From Roseibacillus sp. (GTDB taxonomy: Bacteria; Verrucomicrobiota; Verrucomicrobiae; Verrucomicrobiales; Akkermansiaceae), in the NCBI GenBank assembly GCA_002723015.1, contig PBNG01000044.1, forward strand, positions 25,004-35,356: 10,353 nucleotides of DNA, read 5' to 3'. Made by a program: the position numbers and the translations under genes. Below are positions 5,804 through 10,353 of this stretch, piece by piece; position 1 is the stretch's first letter; the number at the start of each line of letters is the position of its first letter. The notes under the pieces are model-generated. The model searched no databases, was not told the DNA's origin, and saw only the letters and a program-made list of their open reading frames with translations.

Positions 5804-8800
5804 TTGGATCCGGAAGAGCAGAAACCCATCAATTCACTGAGAAGATATTTTCAGCTCCCTTGCTGTCTCCTATTGGCATGTCTACTGGTCCCGGGTTCAT
5901 TGGGAGCACGAATCCAACGGGCTGCAGATGCTCCGCAGCCGCTTTCTCCTGAGGAAAGTGCGCAACGTATTCTATTACCCGAGGGATTTCAGATTGATCT
6001 GGTTGCGTGCGAACCAGTAGTCAAGGAGCCGTCCGGCATCGCCTTTGACGAACATGGGCGGGTTTTCGTTTGCGAGCTCCATGGCTACAATATCGAGGGG
6101 CACATCGATACGCAGGAACTCAACAAGAGCGGTAAACTCGATAAAACGGTTCGGCGCATCCGATGGGAGTTCAAGGGGGGACAGATCGCAGAGGAGGCAG
6201 TCAGGCAGCAATATGGAGTGGTCAAGTTGTTGACTGATACGGATGGGGACGGGATTATGGATAAGGCGGAGGTCTGGGCCGATGACCTCCCGCCATGTTA
6301 TGGGATTGTCGCCGCGCGCGGAGGGGTCATTGTGGCCTGTGCTCCCCACATCATGTTCTTTGCCGACCGGGATGGTGATGGGAAGCCGGAGGTGCGTGAG
6401 ACTCTTTACACGGGATTCAAGGTCAATACCATTGAGAGGGGTATCAACAACCCGATCTGGGGACTCGACGACTGGATCTACGTGGGCAGTGGTTCGGGAG
6501 GCGGAACGATCACGGGGCCGAAACTCAAGGGGCGCGTCGAACTCGGAGCTTCCGACTTCCGGATCAAGGCGGATGGCTCGGCGATCGAGCATGTGAACGG
6601 AAGCGTCACCACGTTTGGCCTGACGATGAATGATATCGGTGATCGCTTTCCATCCTCCGGGGGGAACCCGGCCCGGTATGCGCTCCCGCTGCCGCGTCAT
6701 TATCTTGCCCGCAATCCGCACGTGGCAACCCCGGGGTCAACCCAGGGGGCTGCGGATTACGGTAACGGTTATCGGATCAGTGAGCCGCATCCGTGGCGTG
6801 TCAAGCGGGGCAGGGATCCGGCCTGGGTAAAGTTCTATGGCCAGCGCGAAACCAACAGCAATTACTTTTCCGGGGGATGCAGTACAACGTTCTATGGGGG
6901 GCGACTGTTTCCCGAGCAATATCATGGAAATCTGTTTTACTGTGAGCCTTCGCTCAACATTGTGCATCGCACGGTCCTTACGCGGGATGGTGCCGGTTAC
7001 CGGGCTCGGCGGGCACCCGGTGAGGAGGAGTCCGAATTTCTTGCCTCCACCGACCAATGGTTCCGGCCAATGAATCTGCGGGTCGGTCCGGATGGAGCAC
7101 TTTACATCGTCGATATGTATCGTGAGATCATCGAGGACTATTCGGCGGTTCCCCGATTTCTCCAGCAGCAATATGGGTTGAATAAGGGTAAGGAATACGG
7201 GCGGATCTGGAGGCTTAGGCACAAGGGAAAAGCATTGGCTCTGAAGGAGAATCCTGGCAAGGCCACGGTCAAGGAGCTGGCACAGGTTCTTGCGGATGAC
7301 AATCCATGGCGCCGGTCAACGGCACAGAGGGTTCTTATTGAACGGAAGGATCGTAGTGCACGTGATCCCCTTGTGAGGTTGATCCAGGACAAGGGTGTTG
7401 CCCCATCAGGTGTTATCCGTGCCCTGCAAACCCTGAGATCATTGAAATCGCTGGAGTCCTCGGAGGTCCTGGTGGCCCTCAATCATGAAGACCATGGAGT
7501 GAGGGTTCATGGCTTGCGCCTGGCTGGACCGTGGCTTGATTCGGACGAAGCCCTTCGTTCCCAGTTGATCAGGATGAGCCAGGACCCGGATCCCCGGGTC
7601 CGTCTGCAGCTCGCCATGACACTTGGTGAATCCAAGGATACGTGGTCGGTCGAACCCTTGAGGGATCTGGCGGAAAGACATGGAGGCGATCGCTGGATGG
7701 CTACGGCCATCCTCAGTTCCGCAAACAACCGGAACGGGGGGCGCCTGCTTCTCGGTCTTCTGGGCAGCATTGAGCTGGGACCGGGAGCCCGGGCCTTGCT
7801 CGAGCCACTGGCAAAAACCGTCGGCGGACGAAGGGACGGGGAGCAAATGGCGGCTGCCCTGCGGTTGGTGTCATCGCTGGGCGCCGACCTTCAGAAAGCA
7901 TGCTTGACTGGTTTTGCAGTGAGCGTTTCACGCGGTGGAGTATTGGCTCCCGAGTCCGTTGATGGCTGGGTCGTTCTGACACGCTTTCTCAGCAGCAGTG
8001 ATGCTCGGGTCAGGGAGCTGGCAGCCAAGCTTTCAGCTGAACTTTCGGTTGCGGAAGGCGATCGTCTGGCAGCAATGTTTGAGGAGGCAGCAGAGACTGC
8101 CCTGGAACCAGAAGGTGAGCTGGCAAAACGAAGGGAGGCCCTGCGAATCCTCGCCAGTGCGCCTTTTGGGGTCCTGTTACCAGTGGCCTCCAAGCTGCTG
8201 GATTCAAGACAGGCGCCGTCCATTCAGGTTGCAGCGATAGGAGCCCTGGGCCTATCTGGCAATGAGCGCGCCGCCGAGGTTCTGCTCAAGGGTTGGCCAG
8301 GGTTCTCGCCAGCATCCCGTAGCGCGGTCCTCCGTACGATCTTCTCCCGCAGAAACCGTCTACCTGCGTTGATTGAAGCAGTCGAAAAGGGGGTCGTTCA
8401 CCCCGGCGATATCTCCGGGGTGCAGAGGGAGCAGTTGAAATCCATTCCGGATGCCAACCTTGCAGAGCGTGCAGGCAAGTTGTTCGAGGAGTCCTCCTCG
8501 GAGGCCAAACTGACGGCCCGTATTGCACGCTATCGTAGAGCGCTCGACAACAGGACGGATCCCGCAAAGGGCAAAGTTGTTTATCAGAAGAACTGTATCG
8601 TATGCCACAAGCTCGGGGACGAGGGCAACGAAGTCGGCCCCTCACTTGGGAGTATCACGGGCAAGCCGGATGAATCCGTTCTCATAGACATCCTTGATCC
8701 AAACGGGAAAATTGAGCCGGAATATAAACTCTATCTGATCTCAGCGGAGGGAGGGAAGGCCCATGCTGGAGTGCTGGCTTCCGAGTCGCCTACCAGCGTG

Positions 8801-8980
8801 ATCCTCAAGCGCGTCGATGGGGGAACAGATGTCATTCTTCGCAAGGACATCATCCAAATGACGGCTTCCGAGCTGTCCCTTATGCCCGCAAATCTTCATG
8901 CGCAGATCAATCCGCAGGATGCTGCTGATTTGATCGCGTTCCTGCGGATGACGTTCGCGGGGAACCCGAAAAGTCAGTGA
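5804..8980 (+). CDS. Exported PVC-type beta-propeller / HEAT-repeat / cytochrome c protein
   Basis: With TTG 5804 as start the protein has 1058 residues. The N-terminus has RR (13-14), a hydrophobic segment rich in Leu and Cys (18-29) and a likely cleavage after SLGA (35), so it is exported. Residues about 45-470 are a sorbosone/glucose-dehydrogenase-like beta-propeller of the Pirellula/Verrucomicrobium membrane-bound-dehydrogenase type: LPEGFQIDLVACEP, SGIAFDEHGRVFVCE, GPDGALYIVDMYRE, and GRIWRL at its end (466-471). Two acidic loops, DTDGDG (from 145) and DRDGDG (from 188), look like calcium sites. Residues about 480-905 are helical HEAT-like repeats, for example DPDPRVRLQLA. The C-terminal haem domain (about 910-1050) has CIVCH (931-935), GPSL, and M1027 in MPANL as a possible axial ligand. 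The architecture suggests substrate oxidation in the propeller with electrons leaving through the haem, but cofactor and substrate are not proven. It follows the DUF1552 stop by 22 bases, so translation may be coupled. Confidence 0.93.
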   Translation: MDPEEQKPINSLRRYFQLPCCLLLACLLVPGSLGARIQRAADAPQPLSPEESAQRILLPEGFQIDLVACEPVVKEPSGIAFDEHGRVFVCELHGYNIEGHIDTQELNKSGKLDKTVRRIRWEFKGGQIAEEAVRQQYGVVKLLTDTDGDGIMDKAEVWADDLPPCYGIVAARGGVIVACAPHIMFFADRDGDGKPEVRETLYTGFKVNTIERGINNPIWGLDDWIYVGSGSGGGTITGPKLKGRVELGASDFRIKADGSAIEHVNGSVTTFGLTMNDIGDRFPSSGGNPARYALPLPRHYLARNPHVATPGSTQGAADYGNGYRISEPHPWRVKRGRDPAWVKFYGQRETNSNYFSGGCSTTFYGGRLFPEQYHGNLFYCEPSLNIVHRTVLTRDGAGYRARRAPGEEESEFLASTDQWFRPMNLRVGPDGALYIVDMYREIIEDYSAVPRFLQQQYGLNKGKEYGRIWRLRHKGKALALKENPGKATVKELAQVLADDNPWRRSTAQRVLIERKDRSARDPLVRLIQDKGVAPSGVIRALQTLRSLKSLESSEVLVALNHEDHGVRVHGLRLAGPWLDSDEALRSQLIRMSQDPDPRVRLQLAMTLGESKDTWSVEPLRDLAERHGGDRWMATAILSSANNRNGGRLLLGLLGSIELGPGARALLEPLAKTVGGRRDGEQMAAALRLVSSLGADLQKACLTGFAVSVSRGGVLAPESVDGWVVLTRFLSSSDARVRELAAKLSAELSVAEGDRLAAMFEEAAETALEPEGELAKRREALRILASAPFGVLLPVASKLLDSRQAPSIQVAAIGALGLSGNERAAEVLLKGWPGFSPASRSAVLRTIFSRRNRLPALIEAVEKGVVHPGDISGVQREQLKSIPDANLAERAGKLFEESSSEAKLTARIARYRRALDNRTDPAKGKVVYQKNCIVCHKLGDEGNEVGPSLGSITGKPDESVLIDILDPNGKIEPEYKLYLISAEGGKAHAGVLASESPTSVILKRVDGGTDVILRKDIIQMTASELSLMPANLHAQINPQDAADLIAFLRMTFAGNPKSQ
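7582..7601. repeat. Perfect 8-bp inverted repeat inside the propeller/HEAT gene
   Basis: GGACCCGG and CCGGGTCC enclose the 4-base loop ATCC. It encodes DPDPRVR, a typical HEAT-repeat turn, and the palindrome probably reflects Asp-Pro codon choice. A very stable mRNA hairpin is nonetheless possible. Confidence 0.4.
8399..8422. repeat. Perfect 8-bp inverted repeat near the HEAT/cytochrome junction
   Basis: CACCCCGG and CCGGGGTG enclose an 8-base loop. It lies in codons for HPGDISGV, shortly before the cytochrome domain. It may be chance, or a pause hairpin at a domain boundary. Confidence 0.4.
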
Positions 8981-9011
8981 GTTCTTACCAAAGTGCCGGT
9001 TGTCCTGCCTT

Positions 9012-9027
9012 CTCATCGTAAGATGAG
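9012..9027 (+). other. Intergenic hairpin with GTAA (GNRA) tetraloop
   Basis: CTCATC-GTAA-GATGAG is a perfect 6-bp stem closed by a GNRA-class tetraloop, 31 bases after the stop of the propeller gene. No T-run follows, so it is not a standard terminator. It may protect the 3' end of a processed transcript or attenuate read-through to the esterase gene. Confidence 0.4.
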
Positions 9028-9046
9028 CGGAGAGTGACGAGGAGTC

Positions 9047-9054
9047 GGAAGGAG
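9047..9054 (+). promoter_or_regulatory. Strong Shine-Dalgarno GGAAGGAG, misplaced for the esterase start
   Basis: This is the best ribosome binding site in the spacer, but it lies 46 bases before ATG 9101 and 19 before TTG 9074. It is ideally placed (6 bases) for a TTG at 9061 in another frame, which opens the short ORF listed next. Confidence 0.45.
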
Positions 9055-9060
9055 CTGATT

Positions 9061-9159
9061 TTGGGCGCTACTATTGACCAGATATGTGGTTCTATCTGGC
9101 ATGAGAGCACTTTGTCTCGGGCTTGCGTGCGCCTTTCTTTCTCTTCCGGTTCAAGCTGA
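9061..9159 (+). other. Possible short upstream ORF overlapping the esterase start
   Basis: TTG 9061 opens 32 codons ending at TGA 9157-9159, in a different frame from the esterase gene and running through its start. Its only support is the GGAAGGAG 6 bases upstream. The peptide resembles nothing I recognise. It could act as a translated leader that opens the hairpin at 9078-9099, or be meaningless. Confidence 0.18.
9078..9099 (+). promoter_or_regulatory. Hairpin occupying the ribosome binding region of the esterase gene
   Basis: CCAGATA and TATCTGG form a perfect 7-bp stem with an 8-base loop, ending one base before ATG 9101. Folded, it would block initiation there; no Shine-Dalgarno lies in the usual window. 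It suggests translational control of the esterase, or that initiation occurs at TTG 9074. Confidence 0.4.
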
Positions 9160-10192
9160 TCGCTTCAAGGAATGGGACCGTAACAAGGATGGGAAGCTCC
9201 AGAAGGAAGAGTTGCCGCCCAATGCGCGACGAAATTTCGAGAGGGTTGATACCGACAAGGACGGGGTCATTTCCCTGGCCGAGCATAAGGCATTCCTTAA
9301 TCGGCGTAGTGGGGGAGGGCAGAGACAACAGGCTCATCCGGATTATGAAACGGTCCGTAATCAGGATTATACCGGTTCCGGGAACCCGCGCCAGACGCTC
9401 GACTTGTTCCTTCCCAAGGAGCAATCCGAGAAGCCCAGGCCGCTCCTTGTCTATATCCATGGCGGGGGCTGGAGGGGTGGAAGCAAGGAGGGAGCCTTCA
9501 GGCGTCTGCAGCCATTGCTTGAGGGGTCAGGTTTTGCAGGGGCAGCCATCAATTACCGGTTGACCAACGAAGCGAGCTGGCCGGCCCAGATCCACGATTG
9601 CAAGGCGGCGATCCGGTGGTTGAAAGCTCATGCCGGGAAGTATGGGTATGATCCGGAGCGAATTGCGGTCTGGGGAACGAGTGCGGGAGGTCACCTGGTA
9701 TCCATGCTTGGAGTCACGGGTGATGTTCCGGATCTGGAAGGAAAACTGGGCAAGCATCTTGATGAAAAATCCAGCATCACGTGTGTGGTGAACTATTTTG
9801 GCCCATCCAATCTCCTCACCATGGACGACTACCCCAGTAACATCAAACACAGTGCTGCGGATTCGCCGGAGGGCAAACTGGTGGGTGGGGCCCTGCTTGA
9901 GAAAAAGGAGGTTGCCTTGAATGCGTCCCCGGTCAGTCATGTGAGCCCCCTGGATGCGCCAATGCTTCTGGCTCATGGCACCAGGGATATGCTCGTGCCT
10001 TATCAGCAATCGGTGGAGCTCAGCAAGGGTCTGGCAAAGCACAAGGTGGATTACATCTTCCTTACCATGAAGGAGGCGGGCCACGGGTTTCGCAGCAAGG
10101 AACTGACCGAGAAGGTGCGGGAATTCCTGGCGCATCACCTCATGGGGGAGTCAAGCAAGCTTACCAGTGGGACGATTTCTCCGGGTCGATAG
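9101..10192 (+). CDS. Exported EF-hand alpha/beta-hydrolase, probable carbohydrate esterase
   Basis: From ATG 9101 the protein has 363 residues. A signal peptide (1-19, ending LPVQA) is followed by two canonical 12-residue EF-hand loops, D26-x-N-x-D-G...E37 and D50-x-D-x-D-G...E61, so calcium binding is likely. After a basic, Gly/Gln-rich linker (about 64-75) comes an alpha/beta-hydrolase domain of the acetyl-esterase/BD-FAE type: oxyanion motif HGGGW (120-124), nucleophile elbow GTSAG with S194, acid D296 in GTRD and base H328 in AGHGF, a complete catalytic triad. It should cleave ester bonds outside the cytoplasm, for example acetyl or feruloyl groups on polysaccharide; the substrate is inferred from family only. 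TTG 9074 would add nine residues (MTRYVVLSG) and is the alternative start. It lies 120 bases after the propeller gene on the same strand, so it may be the last gene of the operon or have partly separate control through the two spacer hairpins. Confidence 0.92.
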   Translation: MRALCLGLACAFLSLPVQADRFKEWDRNKDGKLQKEELPPNARRNFERVDTDKDGVISLAEHKAFLNRRSGGGQRQQAHPDYETVRNQDYTGSGNPRQTLDLFLPKEQSEKPRPLLVYIHGGGWRGGSKEGAFRRLQPLLEGSGFAGAAINYRLTNEASWPAQIHDCKAAIRWLKAHAGKYGYDPERIAVWGTSAGGHLVSMLGVTGDVPDLEGKLGKHLDEKSSITCVVNYFGPSNLLTMDDYPSNIKHSAADSPEGKLVGGALLEKKEVALNASPVSHVSPLDAPMLLAHGTRDMLVPYQQSVELSKGLAKHKVDYIFLTMKEAGHGFRSKELTEKVREFLAHHLMGESSKLTSGTISPGR

Positions 10193-10214
10193 GGGTCGTC
10201 AGGAACCGGGGTGC

Positions 10215-10353
10215 CTAAAGACTCCGGAGGAGGGTATCTATCATGGACTGCGCCTGGCGGGCGTAGCTTCCTCCGAAGAGGATGGAGTGGTTGAGAACAT
10301 GATAGAGATTGTAGAGCTCCGCCCGCAGTTCGTGCCCCGGGGGCAGGGGCCAG
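10215..10353 (-). CDS. Fructosamine kinase family protein, C-terminal end only
   Basis: Reading leftward from the window edge, 45 codons end at TAG (10217-10215). The residues ELYNLYHVLNHSILFGG followed by SYARQAQSMIDTLL match the C-terminal helix region of the fructosamine-3-kinase / YniA family (typical pattern LYxLYxxLNHxxLFGGxYxxQA). These cytoplasmic kinases phosphorylate sugar amines on glycated proteins so that the adduct is released. The ATP-binding and catalytic parts lie outside the window. The gene converges on the esterase gene with 22 bases between stops and no visible terminator. Confidence 0.85.
   Translation of the reverse strand, partial: WPLPPGHELRAELYNLYHVLNHSILFGGSYARQAQSMIDTLLRSL

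Noticed and set aside
5975..6721. 248-codon minus-strand ORF under the propeller gene
   Set aside because: It lies entirely within the well-supported propeller coding region and has no family features; it is a by-product of codon bias.
9012..9027. Intrinsic terminator after the propeller gene
   Set aside because: The stem is short and followed by CGGAGAGTGA with no T-run.
1..10353. CRISPR array, insertion sequence, integrase or attachment site
   Set aside because: No regularly spaced repeats, transposase motifs, terminal inverted repeats with target duplications or tRNA genes were seen. This was by eye, so short remnants could be missed.

Overview
The window looks like chromosomal DNA of a Verrucomicrobiota-type (PVC superphylum) bacterium. 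Two things suggest this. First, it carries a block of large exported proteins of families concentrated in Planctomycetes and Verrucomicrobia: a DUF1587/1592/1588/1585 cytochrome, a DUF1552 protein, and a propeller-HEAT-haem protein. Second, the lexA promoter has a 14-bp site matching the LexA motif reported for Verrucomicrobia (TGTTC-N4-GAACA) at 9 of 10 specified bases. Assignment below phylum is not possible from this sequence. I see no mobile element, integrase, tRNA, rRNA or CRISPR array.

Left part (1-1387): a D-alanyl-D-alanine carboxypeptidase (peptidase S11), truncated by the window edge, reads leftward from 612. Divergent from it, across a 136-base promoter region, is a complete lexA (749-1363). 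Its SOS box and a 10-bp direct repeat end just before the start codon. A hairpin that is probably a terminator follows lexA.

Spacer (1388-1771): about 380 bases with no convincing gene and at least one good inverted repeat. It is probably the promoter and leader of the block to its right.

Central block (1772-10192, all +): four tightly spaced genes. In order they encode an exported c-type cytochrome of the DUF1592 group with two CXXCH motifs, a Tat-signal DUF1552 protein (17-base gap), a large exported beta-propeller/HEAT/cytochrome c protein (22-base gap, probable TTG start), and, after a 120-base spacer with two hairpins, an exported EF-hand alpha/beta-hydrolase esterase. I infer that they work together outside the cytoplasmic membrane in oxidation of an organic substrate, probably carbohydrate-derived, with electrons passed through the haem domains and acyl groups removed by the esterase. 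The substrate and the chemistry of the DUF domains are unknown.

Right edge: the last 45 codons of a fructosamine-kinase family gene converge from the minus strand, 22 bases beyond the esterase stop.
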